Assembly (NCBI GenBank): GCA_032716605.1
Contig: CM064485.1
Location: forward strand, 27,927,558-27,991,557
Length of the DNA stretch: 64,000 nucleotides
Reading direction: 5' to 3'
Source of the DNA: Paralithodes platypus
Lineage: Eukaryota > Arthropoda > Malacostraca > Decapoda > Lithodidae
The translations under genes and the position numbers were made by a program. The first letter of the stretch is position 1. Each line of letters opens with the position of its first letter. Under the pieces are notes generated by a model. The model was not told the DNA's origin. It saw only the letters and a program-made list of their open reading frames with translations, and made no database searches. Below are positions 1 through 12,441 of this stretch, in pieces.

Positions 1-108
1 AAAGAAAACAATGTTATACACATTGTAAGCGTTCTGTCAGTATATAAATTAAGTTCGAAATTTCTTTACAAATTTATAACAATTAAATAAAATGTATGGC
101 ACTCCCAT

Positions 109-220
109 TAACCCTTTAAGTACGATGACGCATTTCCTTTTTCTTTGTTTATGCTGGTTCTCAGCAGGCGATTTCTTCAGCTTAGGAAAAGCTTGTGGGA
201 ATCTAATGAGTAACTAAGTT
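109..220 (+). mobile_element. Family A miniature element, left part only
   Basis: Begins TTAACCCTTTAAGTACGATG, the left terminus shared with the other family A copies, followed by the subterminal motif CGATTTCTTCAGCTTAGGAA. The right half is missing; the GTCA minisatellite starts soon after. Bases 1-108 are AT-rich and hold nothing recognisable. Confidence 0.6.
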
Positions 221-239
221 ATTCAACCATTAGCTAAGT

Positions 240-1535
240 TGTAAGTTAATCAGTCAACCAGTCAGCAAGCCAGTCAGTCAGTTTGACAGTCAGTCATTTA
301 ATCGACCAGCCAGTTAATCGTAAGTCATCCAGTAATTCATTCAACAAGCTGATCAATCGTACGTCAGTCAGTCAAGAAGTCAATCAATCACAAGTAAGTA
401 GGTCAGTCAGTCAATAGTCAATCAATCGTACGTCAGTCAGTCAACAAGGCAATCAATCACAAGTAAGTAGGTCAGACAGTCAACAAGTCAATCAATCGTA
501 CGTCAGTCAGTCAACAAGTCAATCAATCACAAGTAGGTCAGTCAGTGAACAAGTCAATCAATCGTACGTCAGTCAGTCAACAAGTCAATCAATCACAAGT
601 AAGTAGGTCAGTCAGTCAACAAGTCAATCAATCGTACGTCAGTCGGCCAACAAGTCAATCAATCACAAGTAAGTAGGTCAGTCAGTCAACAAGTCAATCA
701 ATCGTACGTCAGTCAGCCAACAAGTCAATCAATCACAAGTAAGTAGGTCAGTCAGTCAACAAGTCATTCAATCACAAGTAAGTAGGTCAGTCAGTCAACA
801 AGTCAATCAATCATACGTCAGTCAGTCAACAAGTCGATCAATCACAAGTAAGTAAGTCAGTCAGTCAACAAGTCAATCAATCACAAGTAAGTAGGTCAGT
901 CAGTCAACAAGCTAATCAATCGTACGTCAGTCAGTCAAGAAGGCAATCAATCACAAGTAAGTAGGTCAGTCAGTCAACAAGCTAATCAATCGTATGTCAG
1001 TCAGTCAAGAAGTCAATCAATCACAAGTAAGTACGGTAGGTCAGTCAAGAAGTCAATCAATCCCAAGTAAGTAGGTCAGTCAGTCAACAAGTCAATCAAT
1101 CGTGCGTCAGTCAGTCAACAAGTCAATCAATCACAAGTAAGTAGGTCAGTCAGTCAACAAGTCAATCAATCGTACGTCAGTCAGTCAACAAGTCAACAAA
1201 CCAACCAGTCAATCGTAAGTCAGTCATTCAGTTAACAAGCCAATCAATCATACGTCACTAAGTCAGTTAGTCAACAACTTATTCAATTCTAAGCCAGTCA
1301 GCCACTCAACTAGCCAATAAATTATGAGTCAGTAAGTCAGTCAGTCAACAAATCAAGCAATCGTAAGTCAGCTATTCAGTCAACAAGCCAATAAATCGTT
1401 AGTTAGGTGGTCAGTCAGTCATGTACTCAGTCACCCAATCAGTCAGTCAACCAATCAGTCAGTCAACTAATTAGTCAGTCAACCAATCAGCAAGCTAGCC
1501 AGTCAGCCTTTCAGTCAGTCAGTCTAGGGAAAGAA
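240..1535. repeat. GTCA-rich minisatellite with alternating 31 and 39 bp units
   Basis: The core (about 355-1200) alternates two modules sharing the block GTCAGTCAGTCAAC. One module carries AAGTCAATCAATCGTAC (31 bp in all) and the other AAGTCAATCAATCACAAGTA plus AGTAG (39 bp), giving a roughly 70-bp higher-order period. Flanks on both sides decay into looser GTCA/GTTA repeats. Not coding. Confidence 0.9.
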
Positions 1536-1651
1536 ATGTGTCTGATATGAAGGCCAGAATCAACAAACTTAGATCATCATAATTGAAAAACAACAGTAGA
1601 AGTTATAGGAACTTTTCTAATCTATACCCAGCCCGACCCGTTCCGTAAGGT

Positions 1652-1652
<1 letters not shown>

Positions 1653-1734
<82 letters not shown>
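1653..1734. repeat. (CT)n microsatellite, left flank of CR1-like element
   Basis: Uninterrupted (CT)41 ending in CTTTTACAG directly before the ORF1 reading frame. A second (CT)n tract lies at the other end of the element. Confidence 0.95.
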
Positions 1735-1739
<5 letters not shown>

Positions 1740-1740
1740 A

Positions 1741-2673
1741 GTGAAATTAGATGAAGCCTACAACAAGATCAACGTCCTCACCATGAAGCTGGAATCACTC
1801 CAAGAGTTTGTAACACTCAACGTTGGAGTGCCACAAACTTCAATTGTCACCGCAACTCCAGCAGCCACCAACGCCCCAACGTCAACTGCCAACAATTCAA
1901 CGCCTACAGTAGCCATTTCAGCTGATGTTTCCGATACTCAAGATACAAATAGCGACTCTCTTCCCCCTCAAGACAACTTCCGTGTCGTGAGAAACAACGT
2001 TTGCCCCAAGACCAGGAAACACATACCGATTACCGAGTGTCAAAACCGTTTCCAGATACTCGCAGACTCAGATGACGAAGAGGAAATAGAAGAAGTCCGG
2101 CTCGTGGGAGACTCGATGATACGTGGTCAGCTCACAGAGTTTTGCGCCAGGGCACCTAAGACCAGGAAGCGTTTTTGTATCCCTGGTGGTGGTGTGGATG
2201 ACGAAGTTGCAGCAGTTGACGAAGTATCAAAGCTGGCCCCTGCTAATACAATGTACGTCATCCACGTTGGATCCAACGATGTACAGCGAACCCGGTCGGA
2301 AGATTTGCTTTTAAAGTACCAGCAGCTGATCAAGTCGTTTAAGGAGAAGTCATCAAGGATCATCGTCTCAGGAATCGTCCCCCGGCTCGGTGTAGAGAGC
2401 CGATTTTACAACATAGTCACCAGCACAAATCGTTGTCTAGCAAACCTCTGCAGGAAGGAGAACGTGGGATTCGTCGACACCTGGGACAATTTCTACTACG
2501 ATGACTATTTGTTTTCGGACGATGGAGTTCATCTGAACCAGGTGGGAGCAGCGCGTTTTGGGCGTCTTCTCAACGATGCGGTGAAGGATTTTCGGAGAAG
2601 AAATCGACTCAGCACAGGACAACCAGGAAGGAGGACCGAAGACAGCGAGGAGGGCAATCTACAAAGGAATTAA
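1741..2673 (+). CDS. CR1-like ORF1 with SGNH/GDSL-esterase-like domain
   Basis: About 310 codons open without a stop. The N-terminal part (residues 1-30) is heptad-like and could be a short coiled coil, followed by a Thr/Ala/Pro-rich linker. From about residue 120 the sequence has the SGNH hydrolase blocks in order: VGDSMIRG (nucleophile Ser), the glycine turn PGGGVDD, HVGSNDV (oxyanion Asn), and DDGVHLNQVG near the C-terminus (catalytic Asp and His). Esterase domains of this kind are known in ORF1 of CR1-type retrotransposons, where ORF1 is an RNA-binding particle protein. The frame opens at the (CT)n boundary with GTG; the first ATG is at 1783, so the true start is uncertain and the N-terminus may be missing. 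ORF2 follows in another frame after 26 bases. Confidence 0.8.
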   Translation: MKLDEAYNKINVLTMKLESLQEFVTLNVGVPQTSIVTATPAATNAPTSTANNSTPTVAISADVSDTQDTNSDSLPPQDNFRVVRNNVCPKTRKHIPITECQNRFQILADSDDEEEIEEVRLVGDSMIRGQLTEFCARAPKTRKRFCIPGGGVDDEVAAVDEVSKLAPANTMYVIHVGSNDVQRTRSEDLLLKYQQLIKSFKEKSSRIIVSGIVPRLGVESRFYNIVTSTNRCLANLCRKENVGFVDTWDNFYYDDYLFSDDGVHLNQVGAARFGRLLNDAVKDFRRRNRLSTGQPGRRTEDSEEGNLQRN

Positions 2674-2699
2674 ATACTAATCCGTCAAGAACCGCGAAT

Positions 2700-5651
2700 T
2701 TGGATAAAGCTCCACCAACACGACCCAAATTCAAAACCGTCAGGGATAACGACCGAGGACCGAGGACAGCCATGAATGTAAATGTAGATCCGACCAGAAC
2801 CAAAAATTCGATGAAAGAACGATCTGCGAGTTCTAAAACCGCAACTTTAAAGGTTTTCTATGCAAACGCTCGTAGCATACGCAATAAATTTTCAGATTTA
2901 GAGGAACTAGTGTTTACAGAAAATTATGATGTGATTGGCATAACAGAATCTTGGCTCAATACACAAGATAGAGACTTTTTAGCAGAGTATTCACTTCCCG
3001 GTTATGTAATGTTTGAGAACAGCCGAATAAATAAAAATGGAGGTGGCGTTTTATTTTATATCAAAGAAAGTCTTAACCCGACCCTCATGTCAAAACCTCA
3101 AATTGTGAACGTCGACACATCTTTTGTGCTAATAAAGAATAATAAAGGTACAAAAATAATACTTGCGTTAATATATAGACCTCCAGCTCAATCAGTGCAA
3201 ACTGACCGAGAAATTTACGAACAAATTGCAGATGTAAGTAACTCACAAGATACCGTAATTTTTGGCGACTTTAATTTACCTGTGACCAAGTGGGGCGATA
3301 CTCTTACTTCACACTCCGGACATGACTTGTATACGAACTTGCAAGAGAGTTCGCTTTATCAATTTGTTCGAATGCCGACCCGTGGTAATAACGTTCTTGA
3401 CATTGTACTTGCAACAAAAGAAGAATTGATAGAGAATTTGAATGTTGGTGATGAATTCAGTAACAGCGACCATCGTACGATAACTTTCACTTTAAAGTTT
3501 ACTAGTAACGAACCAAATAGTAGCATCGAAAAAGTCCCTAATTTCAAGAAAGCAAACTTCCATAAACTTAGAGCTATGTTTAAAGAAACTGACTGGAGCT
3601 TTTTAATTAACAATAACGACATAAATACATCTTGGAAGTTATTCGAAACCACTTACCTAAAAGCAGTGCAAGACTGCATACCATCGAAAATATGGCGTCC
3701 AGGCCATAATAATAAGCCCAAATGGTGGAATAAAGATATTTCAAACTGCCTGCTTGCTAAAAAATTTGCTAATGATAGATTAAAATCCTCACAAAATGAC
3801 GAAGAACGGGTGAAATTTGTAGAGCTACGACGCAAAGCCAAAAAGTTAATTAAGCAAAGTAAAAAGACCTTAGAGTTACATATTGCGAATCAAAGTAAAA
3901 CAAACCCGAAAGAATTCTAGAGTTATATCAGAAAGAAAAAAGTAGTTACTTCAACTGTTGGACCGTTAGTCGATGAAAAAGGAGAATACACCAAAGACGA
4001 AGTACAAATGAGTAATGCCCTCAATACCTTCTTTGCATCAGTTTTTACAACAGAAGACCTCAGTGATATCCCTACACCATCGCCGATTCAGATTGATAAT
4101 TCAGATGTTCTAAGCAATATCACCGTTACAGAGAGAGAAGTATTGAATTGTTTAGATAAACTCAAGGTAAATAAAACGCCAGGACCTGATACAATCTCGC
4201 CTAGAGTTCTAAAGGAAGCTACGAATGAGCTCTCCAAACCACTGACATTACTATTCAATAAATCCTTGCAGTCTGGAACTATGCCTGATCAGTGGAAGCT
4301 AGCCAACGTAACACCGATATTAAAAAAAGGCAGCAAATCCCTACCCAGTAACTATCGTCCAATTAGCTTAACCTCAGTTGTATGTAAAATGCTAGAAACG
4401 GTCATACGAGACAGACTCGTAAATCACTTAGAGGAAAATAACATACTTAAAGATACTCAACACGGCTTTCGTAAAAAAAGTTCCTGTTTAACAAACCTCT
4501 TAGACTTCTTCCACGATATCCTCAACCTCTACGATGAGAGTAAAGCTGTAGATATTATATACCTTGATTTTCAAAAGGCCTTTGACAAAGTTCCGCATAA
4601 ACGTTTACTGCTAAAACTAAAAGCGCATGGAATACAAGACGGTGTGTTGAAATGAATAGAAAATTGGCTCAGCAACAGAAAGCAAAGGGTAGTCATAAAC
4701 GGTAAGGCATCTAAATGGACCAATGTAAGTAGCAGGGTACCCCAGGGATCGGTACTAGGACCAATTCTCTTTCTAATTTACATCAACGACATAGATGAGG
4801 GTCTCACCTGCACAATCTCAAAATTTGCTGACGATACAAAAATTGCAAATAGCGTACTCTCAAAAGAACAAGTTGACGATATGCAACACAATCTAGATAA
4901 ATTGTCATGTTGGGCCCAAATTTGGCAAATGAGTTTCAATGCAGATAAATGTAAAGTACTACATGTCGGATACCTAAATGAGAAAGCAAACTATTCGATG
5001 AATGGCACTCAGCTTAAGAATGTAACCAGAGAAACTGATCTGGGAGTAACAATATCGAGTAACCTAAAACCGAGTCAACAATGTTCAGAAGTTGTTAAGA
5101 AGGCAAACAAAATAATTGGCTTTATAGGCAGGTCATTTGAGCATAAATCCAAAGAAGTTATCCTAACCCTTTACAATTCATTAGTCCGCCCTCTTCTGGA
5201 ATACTGCGTTCAATCCTGGTGCCCTTATTACCAAAAAGATATAAACAAGCTAGAACGAGTTCAACGTAGAGTTACCAAAATGATACCTAGCCTAAAGAAC
5301 AAACCATACGAAGAGCGTCTTAGAGAATTAAATCTATTTCCTTTAACACAGCGCAGATTAAGAGGCGACTTAATTCAAGTGTTCAAAATCATCAAAGGCA
5401 TCGACAATATGAACTATAGTAAGTACTTCACTATCGACCAATCTAATTACACGCGGGGAAACGGTTGCAAAATTATTGGTAAATCTTTTAACTCGCACGA
5501 ATCTAAGAATTTCTTCTTCAATCGAGTTGTCAACTTGTGGAATGGGCTTCCCCGAGACGTTATAGACTGCATCACCGTTGATTCATTTAAATTCCGCCTA
5601 GACAAATATCTCGCATCAAACCCGCGACTGACTGCGTTTGTAAATGAATAA
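2700..5651 (+). pseudogene. CR1-like ORF2 (endonuclease-RT) with two nonsense codons
   Basis: One frame of 983 codons runs to a TAA at 5649, broken only by TAG at 3918-3920 and TGA at 4653-4655. The endonuclease (about 2850-3520) keeps its family residues: NARSIRNK, ITESWL, YRPP, GDFNLP, LDIVL and NSDHRTI. The RT has NYRPISLTS, the motif A aspartate in YLDFQKAFDKVPH, VPQGSVLGPILF, and catalytic FADD at about 4824-4835. The C-terminal region ends FRLDKYLASNPRL. The 8503-8964 homologue has Trp at the second stop (NWIRNWL), so that stop is a Trp codon turned TGA by one G-to-A change; the first also fits TGG to TAG. The start is unclear: the frame is open upstream into ORF1 and the first ATG is near 2772. 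Dead as it stands, but few lesions suggest a fairly young copy. Confidence 0.9.
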
Positions 5652-5848
5652 CTTTATCCTCCCCTCAGTTACTAACCCATATGTCCCCTACTAACTTCCT
5701 AGTCCTGCCACGTTAGTGGCAGGGCAGTAGTTCCCTTTCCAATGTTCCCTTACCCACTCTAAACCACTGTTTGGACACTTGATCCTCAGTGTTTTGGAGG
5801 ACAAGCAACCTAGAAGGGTCACTAGACCTGTTGTTGCTTGATTTCCTT

Positions 5849-5981
<133 letters not shown>

Positions 5982-6099
5982 GCGAGGCATCACCCCTGGG
6001 CGAACTAAGGACCCTACAATCGGTTAAGTTACCCAGTATATTCTAATTCTATATTATTTGTATTGTTTTATTATTTTATTTGTTCAACACAGGGATATA

Positions 6100-6345
6100 A
6101 TGCCACCAAAGAGATACAAAACTCTATGTTGTGGGGAGACCTTTTATGCGGAATGGATATTCCGGCATGGTTTCCCAGACGAAAGATTCTTCAAGTGTCT
6201 AACTGGTGAGAAATTACAGTTCCTTGAGCTAACACTAGAGGCATACAAAGAAGAAGTGAGCGAACTAAAACAAGAAATATGTCTAGGCTACTCAAAGGTG
6301 CTAAAATTGCCCACATCACCAACGACATCAAGCAGTCCCAAATAA
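6100..6345 (+). pseudogene. Possible ORF1 N-terminus of decayed CR1-like element
   Basis: An 81-codon frame from ATG at 6100. It has a Cys pair (TLCCGETF), an aromatic and basic stretch (EWIFRHGFPDERFFKC), then a Glu/Lys-rich helix (LELTLEAYKEEVSELKQEI) that could be a coiled coil, and a Ser/Thr/Pro tail. Cys-containing plus coiled-coil N-termini occur in ORF1 proteins of this retrotransposon group, and the position upstream of the endonuclease fits. The following 6683-6997 stretch is Pro/Ser-rich and may be its continuation. Identity is inferred from position; I see no diagnostic domain. Confidence 0.35.
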
Positions 6346-7129
6346 CAAGATACTTGCCTAGTTCTCAATTAAGGCAGTAACAATGCCTACGACGGGGGGA
6401 AAACAAGTAGCAAGCAAATAATTACCAATTATAAAACACTGATCCAAGAAGCAAAAAACAAAACTAAAAACTGTAGGAATCCCTCCCCGCATGAAAGAAA
6501 GCAGTTACAGTAATCTAATCTCAGGGCCAATGAAATCAACGAGTCATTAAATCAACTCTGCATTCAACAGAAAGTCGCATTCATTAACCCATTTAATGAA
6601 GTAAAAGGGAAAAGGGAATTGTTCAGGCGAGAGTTAATTCATCTCTCCCACACTGGTTCCACGTAGTTAGCTGCGAAATTAAATGCAGCTGTGTACAAAG
6701 TCCACGAGAAGACTAGGGATAATCGCCAGTCAGATCACAAATCCCCAAACAAACTCTGACAGGACAAAGAAAAGCCTAATTAGCCACCCTACTCTCTCAG
6801 AGAACCGAATCTTCCCTTCCCCAGGGTCCTGCCCTTCCCAGCCCATACCTTTCCCCCCCGACTCCATTCCCCCCGCCCTACTCCACGCCTCCTTACCCCG
6901 TACCGCCCCTCCCTCCCCTTCCCGATATTCCAATCAACCCCAAGCCATTCCCCACCCCCTGCCACCCGTCTCCCATACCTCCCAAACCATCACCTAGACA
7001 TCTCGTACGAGACAATCATTCTGTATCCGAACAAAAAATCTATTAAACTCTCACCAACCACCATCATAAAGACCGAGTAGGTAAGTGAGGAGGCGGTGTA
7101 TTACTTTATATAAAATAAAATATATGCTC

Positions 7130-9849
7130 ACTATAGGTTCAAATTCCTTCTAATAACTCAGAACTGTTATGTGTCAAAATTAATAACAAGGATATAGACA
7201 TTAATGTGGTTGTCGTATATCGTCGTCCAACTCATACCTATCAAGAGGATATAGCCCTATACAATAATTTAGAAGAAAAAAACTATCAACAAAAGAAACC
7301 CTTATCATAGGCGATTTTAATCTTCCCAATATTCATTGAAGAGAATTAAAAGGGTCTGGCCATGCATCAGAAAAAATTACCGAATTTATTGAAGATAACT
7401 TCTTATATCAATTAGTCCAGAAACCCACGAGGGGCGATAATATTTTAGACCTAGTAATCACGACCCACGAAAATTTAGTTTCCGACTTAGAAGTTGGGGA
7501 ATTAATGTCTAACTGTGATCATAATATCGTCAGGCTCCAAATTAATATGTCGCACACAAACAGTACTAGCGAAGCTTTTATTCCCAACTATAATATGGCA
7601 GACTTCAATAGCCTAAGAAATGACCTAAAGGATATTAATCTGCATCTCGAAGGTCTCACCAACATTGACGATATATAGGAAAGATTTAAAGAAATATTCA
7701 TGAGTGCTAAAAAAATAATAATATCCCAATGGGTAAAAGACACATTCAGAAAATAAACAAACCCCTTTGGTACGATATAAATGTCAGTAGAGCAATTAGG
7801 GAAAGAAATCGTTTATACAGGTTAAAGAGAGAAACAAATAATATACCATATGTAAACAATACCTGGCCGCTAGAAGAAAGGTAAAATCACTAATAAAAAC
7901 GGCAAAGAGGAAATATGAAATAAGCATAGCTAAAGAAAGTAAGACTAATCCAACGCAATTTTACAGATACATTAACAGTTGTAAACAAATCAAAAGCGGG
8001 ATAGGACCCATACTTAACACTCAAGGTGTTCTAGAAACAGATAGCAGAGCCTCTACTCTTAACGATTATTTCAGCTCCGTTTTTACCACTGCTACCAACA
8101 CGAACACTCCACAAGCTACTAATCAAACATGCAAAATTGTACTCCCTGACTTCAAAATCAGCCAATCAAACGTCACTAGAAAGATTGAATTACTGAAAAT
8201 AAATAAATCTCCGGCCCAGACCTATTCATCCCCATAATCCTAAAGTTGGTCAAAGATGAAATTGCCGAACCCCTAACCAAAACTGTTATCATTTCACTCC
8301 AACACATGGACAATTACCCACTGACTGGAAGACAGCGAATATTACACCAATATTTAAAAAGGAAGATAAAAAAAAACTACCAGGTAATTACAGACCTATT
8401 AGCTTAACTTCCGTTATTGTAAAACTATTAGAGTCAATCATAAGAGACGAACTTGTACTTTTCATAGAGAATAACAATCATATCAATAATAGTCAACACG
8501 GCTTGAGAGCAAAGAAATCATGCCTAACGAACCTTATCGAATTCTATGACAGCCTATTTAAGATTAATTATTTTACCAAAAGTCTTGATATAGTGTACTT
8601 GGACTTTCAGAAGGCCTTTGACCAGGTCCCTCATAATAAATTACTTCAGAAGGTCGAGAACCTAGGAATACAAGGCAAAACACTCAATTGGATAAGGAAT
8701 TGGTTAAACGAAAGAAAGCACAGAGTAATTAATAATAAAGTGGAATCAGAATGGACTTCAGTGACTAGTGGAGTCCCCCAGGGTTCAGTACTGGGTCCAT
8801 TATTGTTCATAATATATATTAATGATATAGACAACGGCATCAATAATATAATTTCTAAATTCGCCGATGACATTAAGATAGGAAATGCAATAATCTCAGA
8901 AAGCGATAGAAGTAGCCTGCAATCAGATTTTAAAAAAAAATCGGAGTGGTCAGAAAATTGGTAGATGCCCTTTAATGTAAACAAATGCCAGATACTGCAA
9001 ATAGGCTCCCAAAACAACAAATATGAATACCACATGAATGGAGAAAAGATAAAGAGCGTATCACATATAAAAGACCTAGGAGTGCTTATCTATGAAAATC
9101 TAAAATTTTCCATCCAATGCACCACAGCATCTAACACAGAAAATAGAGCACTAGGTTTCATTAAAAGAAATGTTCATTGTCATAGTAAAGACATAGTTGT
9201 ACCACTATATAAAAGTATTGCGAGGCCACATCTGGGGTATGCTGTGCAGTTTTGGTCTCCCTACTTAATAAAAGACAGAGAAACTCGAATCCGTTCAGCG
9301 TAGAGCAACAACGTTAATCCCTTCCCTTAGAAATAAACCATACAATGAGAGATTAAGAGAACTCGATCTGTTTTCGCTTAAGAAACGGAGAATAAGGGGA
9401 CAGCTGATAGTGTTTTAACCCTTTGAGGTTCTGACGCGTTTTTACAGTTTATTCTGGCTGTCATTCGACGATTTTATGCAGCTTGGGAAGGATCTGTGGG
9501 TGTTGAAAGGGTAAATACTATCTCAATCAACCCTCTGACTTCCATATACCCTTCCTAATCTGAATAAAATCGTCTAATAATAGCCAGAAAACAAAAAAGG
9601 AAGCGCGTCATCGATCCTCAGAGGGTTAAGATACTAACACGATTTAGTAACGTAAATTCTAATAATCTATTTAAGATAGCAAAAGAAGGTTCCACAAGAG
9701 GAAACAAATTAAAACTAACAGGCAGGAAAGCGAACCTAGACATAACTAAAACATTCTTCACCCACAGTATTATTAGTGAGTGGAATATGTTCCATAATGA
9801 AGTTATTGACAGTGACTCAATATACCGGTACACATTTAAAAAAGGTTAG
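7130..9849 (+). pseudogene. Decayed CR1-like ORF2 (endonuclease-RT)
   Basis: Endonuclease pieces are readable across frames: a YRRP-like stretch near 7220, IIGDFNLPNIHW near 7310 with the next codon TGA, and VQKPTRGDNILDLVIT near 7420, then NCDHNIV. RT pieces include NYRPISLTSV near 8385, QHGLRAKKSCLTNL near 8495, YLDFQKAFDQVPHNKLL, NWIRNWLNERKHRV, GVPQGSVLGPLLF and catalytic FADD near 8865. The 8503-9303 stretch is one frame with a TAG at 8962-8964 at a position where the first element has Gln. A frameshift follows near 9285. The C-terminus continues beyond a family A insertion from 9630. Non-functional. Confidence 0.85.
9415..9629 (+). mobile_element. Family A TTAA miniature element inserted in CR1-like ORF2
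   Basis: Full copy, 215 bp with both TTAAs (9415-9418 and 9626-9629). Termini TTAACCCTTTGAGG and CCTCAGAGGGTTAA form inverted repeats. Inner inverted motifs are CGATTTTATGCAGCTTGGGA and CTGAATAAAATCGTC. The flanking RT sequence joins at TTAA into VF-KILTRFSN, matching the homologous VFKIIKG of the first element except for one extra T. Confidence 0.9.
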
Positions 9850-10354
9850 ACACATATCACAGAGAAGTTGGTCTGCAGTAGAAGCTGATCACTGACAAGA
9901 GAACCTGGCAGAAATGAACACGTTTTCAGTTGAAGAGAGCAGAAAAAAAGAAAAAAGTGAAGGTGGGCATACCTTTTACTTTCCATTTCTAACTATACTA
10001 TAAATTCCTTCAGGCGATTTCCAAGCCCTGCAACTATACTATAAATTACTTCAGGCGATTTCCAAGCCCTGCAAGGTTATTCACTTCTAACTATTTTCAT
10101 GCACGGCAAATTGCCGGAGGGTGGGGAGAGAGCCTTCATCTTTGCTATCCTTTCCTTCCACTTTATCCTACGGTTGCTATCTCTATTAGGATTAAGTCCT
10201 GGCCACCTCGCATTGATCGTAAGATCTGTGTGGCCAGTGTATCTATGTAAATATATAAATCTATGTAAACATCTCAGTACGGTATGGGTGTGAATGGGCT
10301 AATTGAGCAGATTCACGTGTCAATTATTTTGCTCAAAATGTTGCTGTTTTTGCT
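9850..10354. other. Intergenic, one 41-bp tandem duplication
   Basis: Two adjacent copies of a 41-bp unit at 9991-10031 and 10032-10072 (differing by one base) containing CAGGCGATTTCCAAGCCCTG. The rest shows nothing recognisable. Confidence 0.8.
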
Positions 10355-10373
10355 CGTGTGTGTGTGTGTATAC

Positions 10374-10413
<40 letters not shown>

Positions 10414-10430
10414 AGAGAGAGAGAGAGAGA
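10355..10430. repeat. (GT)n then (GA)n compound microsatellite
   Basis: Short GT run, TATACTGTATAT spacer, then (GT)15 at 10381-10410 and (GA)9. Confidence 0.9.
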
Positions 10431-10738
10431 CTTAGTGGGTTTTCGTCCTGTTTGTATTACTCTTGAAATACAGTATATACCCGGTATATAATTATACAGT
10501 ATATTTTATGCTGAATATTATATGAAACATCTTCCAAATCTTGGGGAAGTTCACAAAATATTTAGAGATCATCCACGTAAGTGTTTAGTAAATCATGGCA
10601 GTAAATGTTTAAATATCAAGGGTAAAGATCAAAGTCAAATATATACAGTTGATGATGATGGATATAAATAATTACTTTGCGCGCACTCCTATACAAATAC
10701 TCACTTTGTATACTGTTACGTATACTCATATTAAAACG

Positions 10739-10741
<3 letters not shown>

Positions 10742-10823
<82 letters not shown>
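10742..10823. repeat. (TA)n microsatellite in a palindromic setting
   Basis: About 41 TA units bounded by AACGTTCATA on the left and TATGAACGTA on the right, so the whole tract is a perfect hairpin. The flanks 10431-10741 hold nothing recognisable. Confidence 0.9.
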
Positions 10824-10826
<3 letters not shown>

Positions 10827-10911
10827 CGTATACTTGCTAAGCTGAGTATAATCAACTAATGGCAGCCGGCATGATATGTACTGAGAGTTGAGCTAGCTGT
10901 AAGTAGGCTAC

Positions 10912-11123
10912 CCGTTCAGAATACGAGCACGCATTTCTTTTATCTTATCTGGCTACTATTATATGATGTTATTGAGATTAATTAGAAAAGGCATATGAAA
11001 GTCAGTGTTAATTGATATATTTTGTATTCTATAATTCCAACAGATCCATCCAAAGCGGTATAAAGTAGTCTAATGATAGCCAGAATAACCTGCCAAAATG
11101 CCTCATAATCCTCAAGGGGTTAA
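10912..11123 (+). mobile_element. Family A miniature element, diverged
   Basis: Left part aligns with the family start (TTCAGAATACGAGCACGC), right part carries AGTCTAATGATAGCCAGAAT and ends AAGGGGTTAA (TTAA 11120-11123). The left TTAA is lost. Confidence 0.65.
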
Positions 11124-11253
11124 CCATAAGTATATCACCTCATAAAGTATTTCGAACGTTAGAACACCTTCCATGCACGACATATATATCTCATTGCTTA
11201 CTATATTGCCTCTGCAACGTGTATGCAATCAGTCTATCCTTGATCCCAGCTTG

Positions 11254-11410
<157 letters not shown>

Positions 11411-11678
11411 CACCCTCTCTCCCCACCGTACAATACCAACAACACCAAAAAACCTCCACACACCCAAACCAGAGATAAAAAAACAAGGACAACCCACCCA
11501 CTCTCTTGCAAATAATACCTTGCAAATTATTCGCCCTTTCCTGCTTCCCCCCCCCCATTGATCAGCAAATTACACCGTGTTGCGAAAATGCCCTCCCACA
11601 CATTCTTAGTTTATTAAAGGTGATAGGAGGTATATTAAAGGGCTGGAGGAGGTATTTTGGGACTTTTAAATTATATGA

Positions 11679-11681
<3 letters not shown>

Positions 11682-11718
<37 letters not shown>

Positions 11719-11825
11719 CTTTAGTACGATGCCGCCTATTGCATTATCTGGCTAACATAAGACAGTTTCAATAAGCTTTAGAAATATATCTCATAATCTA
11801 TGGTTAAATACTTCCTTGAGTAACC
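11682..11825 (+). mobile_element. (GA)n tract joined to family A left fragment
   Basis: (GA)16 at 11684-11715, then CCCTTTAGTACGATGCCGCC, the family A left terminus without its TTAA, continuing to about 11825 with decayed inner motifs. Confidence 0.5.
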
Positions 11826-12441
11826 ACTTCAATCTAGAAATCTGTGTAGTAAGCGAGAGAGAGATAGCATGGCCTTGTTCTTTGGACGTCAATTTAGTGT
11901 TTCAATCATCAAAGAACGAAGATATATTATATTTTCGATCATGCAGAATGTACCGTATACTCAAAGACCACACTGTATATCCTGTACCAGTATCTCCAAA
12001 TATTTATCCTAGGTATGGAGAAATTCGAGAAAATATCACCACTACCACCAAAATGGCGGAGGTTGGCCGATCTCTGTTACTTCAATTCAATTCAATTCAA
12101 TAACTTTATTACGTAATACACATAAGATTATATAGGCCTACATCACATATACATTTGAAATAGATAAGTTTAAAAAAAATTGATATGATACATCCAATAA
12201 TAATTAATCTCTTCATAATATAGAATTTGTAATTTTAAAATAATTGCTTAATCTCTTCATAATATAGAATTTGTAATTATAAAATAATTGCTTAACTCAA
12301 TTCTGGTACTTCTCAATAAATTGATTTGTACTAATATTAACTTACTATAGGATCTCTACTTCAGTTCAATAATACTTTGTTGTCCCAAATTCTTGTCAGC
12401 ACTAGACGATTTTATTATGGTCAGGAAAGGACTATATTTAT
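11826..12441. other. Intergenic with short tandem duplications
   Basis: Contains (TTCAA)4 near 12081-12102 and a 44-bp unit repeated in tandem at 12204-12247 and 12248-12291. A fragment CACTAGACGATTTTATTATG near 12400 resembles family A. No gene seen. Confidence 0.7.

Larger units (their letters stand above)
6100..9849 (+). mobile_element. Second CR1-like retrotransposon, decayed
   Basis: Carries an ORF1-like start, endonuclease remnants, RT and the C-terminal domain in the same order as the 1741-5856 element, but with many frameshifts and stops. At protein level it is clearly related to the first element yet is a different subfamily. It is interrupted by a family A element at 9415-9629. The last codons end FKKG then TAG at about 9847. 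Confidence 0.75.

Noticed and set aside
1730..1742. Splice acceptor CTTTTACAG before ORF1
   Set aside because: Pyrimidine tract is simply the (CT)n microsatellite; no upstream exon is visible.
10616..10859. Poly Tyr-Ile frames on both strands
   Set aside because: (TA)n microsatellite translation.
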